Positions 21,311 to 33,791 of a DNA stretch of 64,000 nt are shown piece by piece. The position numbers were made by a program, and so were the translations under genes. Origin of the DNA: Oscarella lobularis (Eukaryota; Porifera; Homoscleromorpha; Homosclerophorida; Oscarellidae). The stretch lies in NCBI RefSeq assembly GCF_947507565.1, contig NC_089184.1, positions 2,294,001-2,358,000 on the forward strand, written 5' to 3'. The notes below the pieces were generated by a model. The model was not told the DNA's origin, did not search any database, and saw only the letters and a list, made by a program, of their open reading frames with translations. Position 1 is the first letter of the stretch, and the number at the start of each line of letters is the position of its first letter.

Positions 21311-22833
21311 ACAGAAAGAAAATGACTTGTAAAAAGTACGATATACGTAGATAGATACATAAGGGGGTAATAGTAGATAGAAGAAAAAAAGGAAGCCATC
21401 GCAAAAAGAAAAAAATTGATATCAACAAATAAAAAATATTTATTAAAAAATATTTATAAAAAATATTTATTTAATAATCCCCCAAGAGACAAAACCCCCG
21501 GATACTCTTTACCCCCTAAATAATAAATATTGCCCTGATTTAATCCTAATTTAATTAATCCTAATTAATGTAATTAATCCTTAAGACACTCCTTCGGTTC
21601 ATTCTAAACTTCGTCCCTTATTTTCACCTGTGCAGCAAATGACACGGTCATTCTTGAATATGACGATAGATGCAAGTGCTCTTTCAGTTTGCGAACAATG
21701 ACGTCTTGAACCTTTTCGAGGGGAATAGCGTGTGCTTAGCGCGCTTTAGACATTTCCTTTCTTTTCTGCACAAATTACGAGAAGCAAACAAGATCAATTC
21801 TTTTTCGTCGCTGCTTATGTTCAAGCACGAAAGATCAGGCAAAGAAGCACATGTTCTTACGCTGCGAACGGCTCAGAAAAATGGCGGAATAACACGCGCG
21901 CTAAACGTTATTGTACTGCTGTTAATACCCGCTTAGCAAATCAAGTATTTTTTCACCAGATAATAGGACAAAGAAAAACGCAGAACCGAAGACGCCAGCA
22001 TAAGGTCGCTGAAATGGATTGGCGATGAAAAATGGACTATCGCGATGTTATTTCGACTTCGGGTAAAGCAATAACGCTGCGAAAGGAACGAAAGAGTAGA
22101 AGATAGCCTAGGCAAAGGCAAATCACCCTTGAAATTGATCGTTAATGAGAAAAATCTAGCCCGGACGTTTTTTTTCAGACTCGGACACTTTTTACTGAAA
22201 AAAGTGTCAGGCCGGACACTTTTTTACCCGGACACTTTTTTCCGTGACATTGCTTAGATAAAGATATTTTGTTGTATCGACGCTAACGGCAATACCGGGC
22301 TTCGCTATTCAGGATAAAAGATATCAAGACATCCTTTGTCGTTGTACCATGTTTCTGCAGCAGGCTGCTTAAGCCCATTCTGCGCCACAAGCGTTGTCTT
22401 TCCCGAACTTAATTTCAATATAGCTGCCAATTGTTTTTCGTTCTTTTCAAGATTGTTAATCGTAGTTTGGCGAGACATGGGTCTGTGGTGTGAAACAGCT
22501 GGCAATTAATATAGCATGTCCTATCATCACAATGGATGTCGTTGTGGCTATGACAGCCTTGAGCGCTTTTACTTCTTTCTTATAATCCGCTATTTTATTC
22601 TTTAGCGCTGCGATTTCTACTAGGCGTCGAATTTGTGAAAGGGAGAAAGAGTCTGTATGAAAGCGATTGGTGCACGAGTACTAAAAGAAAGTATCTGAGA
22701 GACAAAAAAGAGCCAGACGTTCAAGGCGCTAGACGGCAAAGTCAATGAGAAGGAAAAAGTGAATGGCACAAATTTAAAGGCAGAAACAGAATCGCTATCT
22801 TAAAGGCTAGGAAAGAACTTCACTGAATCACAG
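21311..22833. other. AT-rich spacer, no supported gene
   Basis: Simple AT-rich runs (about 21425-21570, repeated 'aaaatatttat' and 'taattaatcc') dominate. Short runs of 'cggacacttttt' recur at 22164-22235. No convincing reading frame was found. Confidence 0.45.
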
Positions 22834-23112
22834 ATGGTGGACAATGTGAGGGATGGTTCAGAGCGGGTGCGCCGACCGCAAATCAAACCAAAACAAAAAA
22901 TAAAACAAAAAAGCAAAGAAAACGCTTCGAACGGTGGAAATGCTTTTTCAATGCCCAATAAAGCGATGGTGACCAAGAAAGACGACGATCTTCAGTACGT
23001 AGAAGTTACGGAGGAAGAGGCTCTTTGTGATGATGAAGCCGTATCGGACGATGATGAGCTAGACGCCGATGACTTCAAACAGCTTCGCATAGACGAGCGA
23101 GAAGAGTGATTA
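22834..23112 (+). CDS. Small acidic protein or exon of unknown function
   Basis: From ATG 22834 an open frame of about 92 codons has a basic N-terminal half (KPKQKIKQKSKENA) and a very acidic C-terminal half (EVTEEEALCDDEAVSDDDELDADD). It ends at a stop at about 23110. A CACAG directly before the ATG could be a splice acceptor instead, making this a last exon. I recognise no family; the charge pattern is that of many nuclear proteins. Confidence 0.35.
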
Positions 23113-23973
23113 CGTGCATCTAATTACGTTCAACACGCTCTAAAGACAATATAGTGTATATCATCAGGCTCTTCTAAATTTCTGCCCACACATTAAATAT
23201 TGCTTTTCCATGCAAAATGCTTATTATACTGGGAAGCCTTTTCAGTTTCCCGAGTTCGAGGTCAGAGTGAGACTGTAGGTGTTAATCTATCAAAAAATAA
23301 TTGTTAATGTTAAACAACAGATAGCTATCTGCAATCTCTTCTTTAATTCCTTCGTTTTTTAAAAATTATCTGATTTCCTTCTTGTATGTCTTCAGCATAA
23401 ATGAAACGAGAGAGAAAACACAAATTGCGATGCAAAAAGAAACGACTTTTAGCAGAAGCTTCTCGCTCTTTTTGTTCTGCTGGTATGGCAACGAATATCG
23501 GTCCCCACCCTTAATTGAAGGGGCACAATAACGAAAATACAAATATACCAGAATTTCTTTATCTTGCTATGAAAGATCTAACTGCATGGTTTAACGCTGT
23601 ATTGCTACGCCGTTTGTTTATTTTTGCGTCTTTCTTTCGAACGTAACGCGCGTAACCTTACATCTATGACATAGTGAGTCTATTTCGTATCCCGTACACA
23701 CTTCTCTTTGCGTTTTCGAAAGATTGGCGCGACCTTCACCAATATTCTCGCCGTAACTTTTAAGACAAGGTAGAACGCTACTCTCGCGTTGAAGCTTTCC
23801 TCAGCCCGCGGCCGCTTTTGCTCGATCTGAAGTCCACACCCCTTTAGCTTCGGCTGGCTTTTCCATCAGTAGGGTCTTTATGAACCTTCGTTGTTGTGCA
23901 CACGTTTTAGAATAGCCTTAGTAGAACTCTTCAAGGGTTTCTTTCTTTCGTTAGACTCGTCTTCTGCCTTGTA

Positions 23974-26528
23974 ATGCCACGCTGCATAGTTTGCAGGTCA
24001 AAGGAGTCTGTCAGTCTCCTTACGTTCCCTCAGAATCCGGACCAGAGAGCTGCTTTGATATCTCGGTTGAGGGTGAAAGAGGAAAGCATTTCTGGGTCCT
24101 CGCGAATTTGCTCAAATCACTTTGAGGAAGAATGCTTTGAAATTCAGCCACGTTTTAAGCTTAAGTTTTTTGGGAAACAGCGATTCTCAATAAAGCTGAA
24201 GAACGGCGCCCTTCCTTTCATTTCGTCTCCAACTAAGCCACGACTTGTGCGCACCACGGGTAGATGAAGAGAAACTCGAGACGAGCACTGGATGAGCGTG
24301 AGTGAATGTGACGTTTTCTAATACGCTAAGAGTAGGAAAGGCAGTCATTATTCCGTCATATTGACAACGACATAGAAGAGGAAGGAGCTTCTTCTGCAGC
24401 ATATCCAAGGCAGATAAAAAAGTTGTCTGACTGCGGTAAGGCATTCCGTTTTGGCTGTCTTGAGTAGTGACGCTTTTGGTAAAGGAGAGCGTCAAATTGA
24501 CAACAAAATAGAAGAAGGAGCTTCTGCAGCAAGATTGCGGACATTAGAGTTGTCTTATAGCGGTACGGAATTCCATTTTGACTGCCTTGAGTAAAGACAC
24601 TTTTTGGTAAATGAGAGTGCATTACGAGCCCGCCAGCAGTCGCTTTAGGGTCTGTGGAAGAAGAAGAGATTCCGCCAGCGTTCCGATTAATAGGAAGTCA
24701 ATGGGAACTAGAGGACGTGGAATATCAAGTAGTCATTCAAAAGCATCATACTGTGGAGACTCATTGCGATTCCGAAGAGGTCGAATGCTCTCCATTCACG
24801 ACGCTACTGTCTCTCTTTCAATCTTCTCCAAAATCTGCTACCTCAAATAACAGTAATTTCACAGTTAGCAGTTGTTCGCCTAGCCAAGACGTCGACGAAT
24901 CCTTTAGGCCTTACGTCGCTGAAGAGTCAATGGTGGATTTGACCTCATCAGATGACGAGGCTGAGCAGTCTTGTGGAAATCCCTGCAAGGAAATGTAGTT
25001 CATCGTCTTTCAAAGCTGATTGAAGTCCTTGTTTCGGCTTGTGCGTTGCCAGCTGTGCAACACTGTCATCTCTTCCCACAGAAATGCAATCAGCGGCTCC
25101 CCGTTGACAGTCAATTACACTTGCATCAACGGCCATAAAATCAGTGGATGTCTCCGGCGAAAGTAAAGGAATGGCGGCAGGAAATGTTCTTCTTCCTGCG
25201 TCTGTATCTTCTCCGTAATGACGTTTGCTAAGTTTCAGCAAGCCGCAAATTTTTCAAACTTTAAATTTTTTCGGAGTTAGTTCTAGAAAGTGCAGTCAAA
25301 GATTCTCTTTCCGGTTATCGATGCCGCTTGGAAAATAAACAGAAACGACGTTGAGGTTCTTTCTGAAAGTAAAGGCATATCCTTGCGCGGCGACGGCAGA
25401 TGTGAAAGCCCGGGGCATTGCGCGAAATACGGAGCCTACTCGCTGATGGAAGAGAGATCCGGTCTAATTGTGGACTTCGAGTTGGTTCAAGTAGGAGAGT
25501 GCGCAGCAAACGTATACGGATCTGAAATTGATGAAAATAAGAGAATCTCATACTCGCAAAATCTTGGAAAGGAAGGTTTAATTCTCGCTTTGCAATATGT
25601 GCAAAGCGGGCTCATTGGCCGTGTGGATGTGCCGGCAACCGACAGACATCCCCAGATATCAAGTTACATGAAGAAAAGACAGCCACATATTGATCACCAG
25701 TTTGATATTTGGCACGTTGCAAAGAGTGTCGTGAAGAAGCTTGCCGACTTTGCTAAAACAGCCAAGGGATGGCCTTTACAGCCGTGGATTGCAGCAATCA
25801 GCAATCATCTTTGGTGGAGTGCTGCAACCTGCCATGAAAACCCGGAAATCTTGCGTGAAAAGTGGAGGCCAATACTCGGCCACATAAGAAATGTCCAGCA
25901 CTGGGCAGGGGGAAAGCATTTTCTTCAGTGCGAGCACCCGCCGTATTCTCCAGAAGAGCAGCGAGCGTGGCTGAGTCCTTCGACTCCAGCGTACGAAAAG
26001 TTGACGTCGGTTGTTCTTGATAAATCTCTTATGCGCGACATTGGAAAGCAGTCTCGCTTTTGTCATACTGGAAATCTAGAAGTCTTTTACAGTGTAATGA
26101 CAAAATATTGCCCTAAGAGGCAGCATTTCTAGTAAAACGGAATGCTAGCCCGCACACAGCTTGCGGCACTTGATCATAACAATAACACTGCAAGAGAAGT
26201 CACCACAACCAAAGAAGGAGAGCAGCGCTTCAAATTGGACTGGAGCAAGCGGCGTCATCCGTAGTTCGCAAAGGAGATCCGCCAGAAAAAGAAATGCTAA
26301 TATCTGGAAGATCTTATGGTTGATGTCGTACGGCGAAAGGAAGCACTTTTATCTGGCGGTCTTCCGGTGACGCCAATGCGCAAATGGCACGCCACAGCGC
26401 CGGAGAGGAATGGCCTTCCCGTCAACATTGCGTTTGCTCCAAGGCCAAACAAGCATGAGGCCGTAGAGAAGCCTAGAACGAGGTTCCGTCTTCGTAGCGA
26501 AGAGCATTCGGGAGATAAAATGTTGTAG
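23974..26528 (+). pseudogene. THAP-Kolobok transposase, broken
   Basis: The first piece, from ATG 23974, is a THAP zinc finger: MPRCIVC, then CSNHFEEECFE (C2CH). A region with an acidic stretch follows (VEEEEIPPAFRLIGSQW at 24654). Next comes FRLVRCQLCNTVISS...CINGHK (about 25040-25130), a Kolobok zinc-like block. The catalytic region starts at 25290: LRGDGRCESPGHCAKY, DVPATDRHPQISSYM, DHQFDIWHVAKS, then FCHTGNLEVFYSVMTKYCPK. After 26130 the family C-terminus continues in the same frame through several stops, including TAG-TAA back to back at 26130. It reaches VRRKEALLSGGL at 26330. There are also in-frame stops near 25000 and a frameshift near 25215. The transposase is dead, although the catalytic block itself is one uninterrupted frame. 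Confidence 0.75.
24345..24625 (+). repeat. Tandem duplication of about 140 bases within the Kolobok gene
   Basis: Two adjacent segments share the order 'attgacaac...atagaag..gaaggagcttct..gcagca', 'gttgtct..gcggta', 'ttccgttttg/ttccattttg' and 'cttgagta..gac'. On the plus strand each encodes an acidic peptide ending FGCLE or FDCLE. It looks like a duplicated exon piece downstream of the THAP domain. Confidence 0.55.
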
Positions 26529-27774
26529 TTTATTATAAGCAATTGTCGGAAATTAGGCCAGTAGCGCCCCAACAGTCTATGTTCTTCCTCTCCTGTATGC
26601 TCATCATCGACAGAAGGTGGTAAAAAACCGATCTACATATCGTCCTTTTCAGGATAGACTCGTCGTATCTCTTGCACAACATAAGCTGGCAAAACAATTC
26701 TTACTCATGCGTCCACCAGACGAATTGTCTGTAGGCTGCCATGAGCTCAATTAATTCTTAAAGACAATCATAATCACAATACCTTTTGTATATTGTATAG
26801 ACGCTACCTTTTTGCTGTTTTGTTAGATGTTCTGTAATGGTTTCCAATGCTACGTCAGCCATTGAAGAAAGAGAAGTACGCAAAACTACGCTGTGCAGAC
26901 ACACAACATTAATATCTGGGTGATTAATAATGCACTCCATTTTTTTCTTGCGTAAGCTTTGTGTTTGGCTCGTGACAGCAAATGCACTCAAAGGCCTGTT
27001 GGCATCGGGTCACAGTTCTGGCACTCACACCAGTTGAAATTTCCTAGTCGATCATTGTTAATGTTCATGAAAGAGGGCAGTTCGCTGTCCAAACTTTCAT
27101 TTTCATTTTCATTTCTCTCGCTTTCATTAATAGGTTCGAAATTGTACGGAATAAGTATCTCGGGGTAAATATCCATAGAAGTCCTAAGAAAAGAGAAATT
27201 TGGCGGTAACGTGGGTAAATGCACGAAAGGATTGCCTCGGTGGGAACCGTCAAGAGACGCTATAGACGTCTAAACTTGTTGGAGACACTGAAACGTGAAA
27301 CTGGGGCAACTACGACATAGTGATTTCCTGGGGTGGGGACACTGTCGCGCACATAGCGACGCTGGATGGAAACACTGGACTTGAAATAATGTGCCCTCTA
27401 CCTTTTGTTACAAATTCCAGAAGACGGTAAGTGTCTCCGACGCGCAGTAAACGGCAGGATTAGAAATTTACAGGAAATTATATGGGCTCACTACGTCACA
27501 AAAAAAAGAACGCGCGCGCTAGAAGAAGAAAACGAGTCAATTTTGGAAAAAGAAAAGCACAGAAAAGCTTCGGAGCAGAACAGAAGTTGTTCTCTAGGTA
27601 AAATGTACAGACTCTAGTCTATTTGTATTTTCGTTACAGTGCCCCTTTAACTAACATTTTCGTTGTCGTCAATTATTCTCAGGAGCTGATTTTTCATCAG
27701 CTTCTGTAATAGGAAAGGAAATAAAGGAAGAATCGCTGATTAGTCAAAATATACATAGGTTGCATATCATCCAT

Positions 27775-27965
27775 GAACAGAATATACAAAGTCGTGCGCT
27801 AACAGAGTATATATGTAAAGTCGTGCGTGAACAGAATTTAAAGTCGTGTGTGAACAGAATATATATATGTAAAGTCGTACGGGAACAGAATATATATGTA
27901 AAAGCAGCTCCAAACAGAATAAATATAAAATGCTTGAACAGCATAAATAAATGTAAACAGAATAT
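27775..27965 (+). repeat. Tandem repeat around 'gaacagaatata..taaagtcgtgcgt'
   Basis: Units of about 25-35 bases containing 'aacagaatata' and 'gtaaagtcgt' recur at least five times with drift. No coding function is visible. Confidence 0.6.
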
Positions 27966-28156
27966 AAATAAAAAGCCCATTTTTTGCCGGAATATCGCGC
28001 CATAGTCAAGTATCTCGTGAGAATTCTTATTGTAATGACAAGCCAAGATTTTGCCTCTTTTCTCTGCTATCACCCAGGGCCTCAAGGGTTTTTTGATCAA
28101 GCGCTGCAAATTATTGACCTGTAACGCTTTGCTGCAAGGAGAAGTTAGAAAAATAG

Positions 28157-28942
28157 TTGCAAGACGAAATATGTCTGTTTGGTTTTGATAAATCGTTAAT
28201 TAAGGCAGCATACCCGTTGAACCCTCGCCACTCTCTTCTAAAGCAAAAGGTAAACCAAAATATTCTTTACCATATTTGCCTGCATAGACTGAGCGAACTT
28301 CGGGTAAAATCTTCCGCTGTTTCTACACTTCCGAAGAAAAAAATAGGGAGTCCGTATTTTACGGTAGAGGAAGAGAATGCTCTTCGTTTTGCCGTTGGTT
28401 ACCTGCCGTTTAAACTCCTCAAACGCCGCAAGACCGGTTTATCAGAAAAATACATTGCCAGTTTTTGCGTGAAAGTTAAGCAGTACGTTACTACGCGCAT
28501 CGTCAGATCATGAAGCTTACTCCTTCCACGATTACACCAGTAAGTAAAAATTGACCGAGGTGAGCTGTTCAGAGTTTCAAATTCATTTTACCGCCTTTTT
28601 GGGTAGGTTGAGGCGAATTTACGTTGCTTTCTTCCTGAACAGCTTAGTACCTCGCCCAACAGTAGTAAAGAGGAAATAATCGCCGCTATCGTTAGTGATG
28701 AAGATATCCGAAAGCGATTGAATGAACTGTCTTCTACAATACAGAGCTGTGACATAGCTGCATCGTTATTACATGAGTTAGTTGTTCTTTGGCTTAGGAT
28801 GAGAGGTTTCTGCATGTACTCCTCTTGGATGGAGCAATATAAGAGAGGGAAAAAAACAAAAAACAAAAAAGTCACAGTCTCAGAAAAGTCCGTAGAGACG
28901 GTGAGAGAGGGACGAGCAAACCTGTTAATTGACAATATATGA
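28157..28942 (+). CDS. Two exons of an unnamed transposon-like gene
   Basis: The first open piece (to about 28440) contains YFTVEEENALRFAVGYLPFKLLKR. The second exon follows an acceptor (AG at 28605-28606) and ends at TGA 28940-28942. It reads LRCFLPEQL...DIRKRLNELS, then LHELVVLWLRMRGFCMYSSWMEQYKRGKK and a basic tail. The blocks 'ALR..aGY.p..Ll' and 'LW..iRGfs...sW.eqyk' are ones I recall from the C-terminal part of abundant unnamed proteins of cnidarians and sponges that appear transposon-borne. The intron border after the first piece is uncertain. It is next to, but opposite, a P-element-like fragment. Confidence 0.45.
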
Positions 28943-28998
28943 GTTAATTACTTCGTCTGTCCGCTATTTATCACATTTGCGTCGTTTAAGCGGATGAG

Positions 28999-29229
28999 TT
29001 ATGTCTGTTCTTGTGCTGGAATGTCGTCGGGAAACAGGCACTTTTTCCGCGGAATACCGTTACCTTCCTTTGGCAAACGGGCAAAAGATCCCTGGCATCG
29101 AACGAATCCTGCAAGGTCTTTCATTTGTTTGCCTGAAGGATTTCTGTTTCTTCCACCTTTCGTTCGCACAGTTCCGAAGAAGTTTTCTAGCACGTCTTGG
29201 CTAAGCCTTTCAGGAAGAAATCTTTGCAC
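28999..29229 (-). pseudogene. P-element/THAP9-like C-terminal fragment
   Basis: The minus-strand frame reads VQRFLPERLSQDVLENFFGTVRTKGGRNRNPSGKQMKDL. This fits the 'ERLSQDPLENFFG..R..GG.N.NP' signature of P-element-type transposases, with a Val for the usual Pro. Only this C-terminal block is present; upstream sequence gives no further homology. It is related to, but not a close copy of, the fragment at 17251-17717. Confidence 0.5.
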
Positions 29230-29263
29230 TCCGGTAGGCTTAGCAGGTACAGTATTTTGTTAA

Positions 29264-30814
29264 ATATCTAGAGGTCCGGATATACCACAGAGCTTGTTTC
29301 GGTCGTCTTCATTTTCCTAAAGACTTTAACAACGCAGAAGACTTTTATGAGCGCCTCCGAATAGCCATCTCAACAATAAAGAGGCGGGTTTCAATATTTC
29401 GAAATTTTTAAAATGTTAACTCTGTCAAAATTTGATTTTCTTGCACAAAAGCGCAGGTGCTTCTGAAAGCGCTTAGAATAAGACTGAAGAGTATCAACGA
29501 GGATTGTATGATCGGATAATCGGACGACATTGGCTTTATGGCAATCCTTGTTGCGTAAAAGGCGTCTTCAGTCTTCTCAACATTCCATGACGTCATAATG
29601 ATTGAACTGCGCAAAATCCAACGTTGAAAACAATCAAAATAAGACAATGTCAACCTTTGAATCGACGTTGCCTTTGATGAACTGGGGCCACCGTTATCGG
29701 TTCGTCGACATTCAACTTCCGTGCTTTTCTCTTGCGACTTGTTTGAGATGTGTTTCTGTAAATTCAAAAAATTCTTACGCAAATTCTTAATTAAAAGGCA
29801 TTTTTTGCGGTAGCTGGGGAAAAGAACGGTCAGATGAGTCGATTTGTTAGACGATAGAATTCTGTGCCAAATAAGCTAAAGGGAAAAGGAGTGGCGTTAA
29901 CGAAAACATCAGTCCATCCTTTAGATTATCACCTTTTCTTCAGCAAATTAAAATCCTTCCCGTTTGCGAATGTCTTTTTTCCAGTCCGAAAGGTATCCCA
30001 CGAAATCATTTTTTAACCTCTAAGGATAAAATTTTTACATAAAGTTTTAATTTTATATTTACTTCTAATCTTGAATCACGTTTTGATGTGTACGGCTGCA
30101 AATTGGGCTTACGTCTGACATTCATACAGTCGAAAAATCTATCAAACATGTTACCAAAAGTAGCAGTTTTTTTCGTATCTTATCGATTAAAATAATCAAA
30201 AGCGGCTACGACCAATGAGTTCAAGACTTACAATAGAATTAAGATGCAAAGTGTTGATAGGCATGCATACTTAAGCAGCAATAGGAACGCGCATTCTGGA
30301 GAACGCCGTTATATGAAAGTTGTCTCTTTGTCTTTTTGGAGAAGAGAAAATCCCGTCTGAGAACGATTTTTTCATACAAATCGGTCAAAAGCGTCTTGCT
30401 AATAAGTTGTCCTTTTTTCTGTTCACGAAAAAACCTTATACAAAATTATTAATATGTCATGAAGTCGCAGTCTTACCCATAGCGCGCGAAAGCGATCGTG
30501 CGCAAAGGAATTTGACCAACAATTTTGCATCATTCTAAGGAATTCGGGTACGTTTGAAAAAATGTCTGCCGTCGGAAATCCGATGATGTTCCCACTTGAT
30601 CTTTCTGGGATGGCCTTATAGTTCGCACAATCGCAAATAAAGTACTTGCATACTTGTTTTTTCACGCACATAAGCATTTTGCTTAATAACTGTTTTGAAA
30701 AACAAAAACTTCCAAAGCAGCCTAGAAAACGACTCTTCAATCGCGAACAATACGATGACCCATGAAACACCCTTTATTCTAACGCGCGTTAAAATAAACA
30801 AAAGTACTACATGA
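29264..30814. other. Spacer, no supported gene
   Basis: AT-rich sequence with short open frames on both strands (for example 29408-29782 minus, 30423-30770 minus) but no recognisable motif and no clear splice structure. Confidence 0.4.
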
Positions 30815-31164
30815 TGATGATGATGCTTTATTTTAGTACGGAATAGCCATCAACGCAATGGTTGGTCTTCCTGGCACCGTACATAAATCTATAGTAAGCT
30901 ACAAGCAACAGTTCTGATCTATCTAACTCTAAATTATATATCCATATTAAATAACATAGACTGTTATAATTCTAATTTGAGAGATTCTTCTTTAACAGAA
31001 AGTTAAAGATGACAGGATCAACAACCGATCGAATACTGGACGGTAGGGAATTCCACAGCTTTCTACCACGGAACATTGAAGATTGACGCAACGCTTCTGT
31101 ATTAGGACAGGCAAGAAACAAACCAGTGTCTCCAAGACAAGTTTGATAGTTTTTTGAAACTCCG

Positions 31165-32703
31165 CTAAACAAATCGACCAAGATGAAGTAGATGCCGACA
31201 TTGCACTGAACGAAGATCAAACTTGTTCAGTAGGGAAGAAACTCCCCCTACCGTGCACGTACGGTCTCGATACGACAAACCTTCCAAAACACGGAGATAT
31301 CTCTTCTCTATCCGATTTAAACGATTTGTAACTTGGGCTGACCCGTTGTTCCAAATCACTGCTCCATAGTCCATATCGGGTTGAATAACCGACTTTACCA
31401 GAGCTAGTCTGGCGGAAGTGGTCAAAAAACGGTGGCAACGATAAAGCACACCAATTTTCCGACTAACTTTCCGAATGACCGAGTCAACATGCACCTTCCA
31501 GTTTAACTGCGAATCGAAAAAGATGCCTAAATATTTTGCAGACGGCGAAGGCAGTAGCTGAGCACCATCCACTGAAAGCTTGTAATTAGATAGGCAAGAC
31601 TTATACCGAAATTTCGGAAAGAGAACGAGATTCGATTTTCTTCCATTAAGAGACATGAGATTTTCCCGATACCAGTTGGAAATGCTGTTAACACCCCCTT
31701 GCAAACTTTTAACAACCCCCATGAAGAGAGTTGTCAGATGCGTAAAGACAAGCGTCGTCAGCATATAAAATGATTAAACAGTCAGAGGGAATAGCATCAG
31801 GAAGATCAGCTGTGTAGAAATTGAATAACAGGGGTCCAAGCTTGGAACCCTGCGGTACACCCCTCACAACCGGAGTATGCAATGAGGATTTTCCGCCAAC
31901 TTTCACGTATTGTTGCCTGCCTGACAGATATGAACCAAACCAACGAAGAACGACACCGCCGACTCCCTCTTTGGCCAATTTACATAGAAGAAGATTATGA
32001 TCTACCGTGTCAAAGGCCTTCCGAACGTCGAGGAACACAGCTCTAGAGTGAAGCCTACTATCCTTGGCCGCGAGCAGATCATTTTCCAGGACAGATATTG
32101 CATCAACAGTAGATCTTGCCTTCCTGAAACCAAATTGGCACTCCGGAAGAATAGAATAAGACTCGAAATGATCATTCAAGGCATCAAACACCCTCTTCTC
32201 TAGTAGTTTCGAAACTATAGGAAGCAACAAAACAGTAGCAGGATCAGATCGAATACCAGATTTAAAAACCGGAGTAACTCGTGCGACCTTCCACTCAGAC
32301 GAAAAAAACTCCCGTAGACAACGAGAGATTGAAAATACTAGTTAACGATGGAGCAACGGATTTTGGAGGCAAGCTTGAGATAGACCGCGTAAATGCCATC
32401 GGAACCAGAAGCCTTATTTGTGTTGAGATGATCCAGCATCGAACAAACTTCTTCAACAGAGAAAGAAGGAAAGTTGCAGAAGTTGAGCCAACAGTGGTAG
32501 AAAAAGCATGTGTATTCGAAGAAACTGAGCAAGAAACAGATGACACATTCGAGCTGGTAGTACCAACAACAGAATTAAACTGCTTGTTTAAAGCATCAAC
32601 TGACGGAAGCTGCTCAGAAGCAATCCTAACTCTTCCAGTTATGTCATTGATGGATTTCCAAAAAGCCTTGGAGATGACTTATACGAACAAAGCTTCTCTG
32701 TAA
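31165..32703 (-). pseudogene. LINE reverse transcriptase
   Basis: Pieces in order are SNKAS-like LNTNKASGSDGI (about 32400), LLPIVSKLLEKRVFDAL, CQFGFRKARSTVDAI, FLDVRKAFDTVDH (first Asp), VRGVPQGSKLGPLLF and the catalytic box IILYADDACLYAS (about 31765-31800). After a frameshift near 31740 come NWYRENLMSLNGRKSNLVLF and KYLGIFFDSQLNWKVHVD. The YADD box is intact. The downstream 31220-30972 frame (FRGRKLWNSLPSSIRS) is the usual end of L2/CR1 ORF2. Confidence 0.8.
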
Positions 32704-33277
32704 AAAAATTCGATTTAGCCGCTCGAAGACGATAGGTGATAGTATTTCTCAATTTGCGGTAAAGACCAGCAAAAATTAATCGTTCCTCAGACGACTTCGT
32801 ACAAGATATCGACGCCTTTCGACAAAAATCCCGTTGACGTATAAGATCAATAATGACCTTTGAGATCCATGGCAAGGATGGTTTCCGTCTACAACGAATG
32901 GCTTTCAAAGGAAAATGCCGATCTAGAATGTCCAAAAAGATAGATTTCCAGGCAGCCCATTGATCATCCACACTATCAAAAGTTGAAACGACAGACCAGG
33001 GAGCTTTGCATAAATTGTCAACAAAGTCATCCTGCGACGAAGGAGAACGTTTTCGTCGTGATAATCTGACTGGAAATCTGAGATTCCGTTGCACAAGCCT
33101 CGTGACACAAACAAGATTGTGGTCACTAATACCACTCGAGTCAAAAGACGCTAATGAACTATAAAGTGACGGAGTAGTCGCAAGGATAACATCTAACAGA
33201 GATCTAGACATTGACGTAATTCTAGTTGCCGAAGTGACAAGATTCTTCAATTGTAATAGCTCTAAACCGTCAAACAC
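32639..33277 (-). pseudogene. LINE ORF2 linker between endonuclease and reverse transcriptase
   Basis: One open frame of about 212 codons links the two catalytic parts. It begins with the end of the endonuclease (SRSLLDVILATTPSLYSS, GISDHNLVCV), continues through a basic stretch (RKRSPSSQDD), and includes the conserved PWISKVIIDLIRQRDF and LYRKLRNTITYRLRAAKSNFF. This arrangement is usual for the family. Confidence 0.7.
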
Positions 33278-33776
33278 AGACGAAGCTTAAAATTAGGAAG
33301 TTAACGTTTAAATCTCCCAGAAGAGTAACATCAGAGGCCGAAGCTTGACTATAAAGATAGTCCATAGTTGACGTAAGAGCTTCAGTAAAGGTATATGTAA
33401 TATTGCCAGAAGGTGGACGGTACAAAGCTCCAACTACATATGAAACACTAGGCAGAAATTCAACAAAAACAAGTAAACTTTCCAGACCAGTGAACGATGG
33501 AGCAGATATTCTTTTACACGGCAAGGAACTTGAAACGTACATACACACCCCACCACCATGACGATCTCTGTCATTCCTGAATAACTCATAACCAGACACA
33601 CAAAGTGAAGTGTCGATGACGGATTCATCAATCTTCGTTTCGGAAAGACAAAGAATGTCAGCCAAACGAAGACGTAGTAACAGACTAATCCAGTCAAACT
33701 TAGACAAAAGGCCATAGACGTTCAAATGAGCCAAGATGACGCCGGGGTGAGACTGACATTGCTCACGCAACGACAT
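33270..33776 (-). pseudogene. LINE AP-type endonuclease domain
   Basis: The frame starts MSLREQCQSHPGVILAHLNV. It then shows the endonuclease/exonuclease/phosphatase blocks ILCLSETKID (catalytic Glu in SET), RHGGGVCMYV, VGALYRPPSG and LLGDLNVNF. The SDHNLV block follows in another frame at about 33120 (SSGISDHNLVCV). The enzyme nicks target DNA in target-primed reverse transcription. A small frame change near 33285 separates the last two blocks. Confidence 0.75.
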
Positions 33777-33791
33777 AAAAATATGACAAAA

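Larger units (their letters stand above)
23519..27646. mobile_element. Kolobok DNA transposon with THAP domain, decayed
   Basis: The left end AGGGGCACAATAACG... at 23519 and the right end, which in reverse reads AGGGGCACTGTAACG..., match over about 28 bases. They share the inner string AACGAAAATACAAATA. The element is flanked by TTGA (23515-23518) and TTAA (27647-27650), fitting the TTAA target of Kolobok elements with one change. It is 4128 bases long. Inside are a THAP domain and a Kolobok-type transposase core on the plus strand. The same terminal 16 bases cap the two 0.8-kb MITEs at 42096 and 54730. Confidence 0.75.

Noticed and set aside
26130-26300. A changed genetic code reading TAG/TAA as amino acids
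   Set aside because: The stops fall at positions where different residues (Ser, Tyr, Trp) are expected, and other genes in the window use TAA, TAG and TGA as normal ends.
27775-27965. A CRISPR-like array
   Set aside because: The repeats are contiguous and drifting without unique spacers, and the sequence is clearly from an animal.
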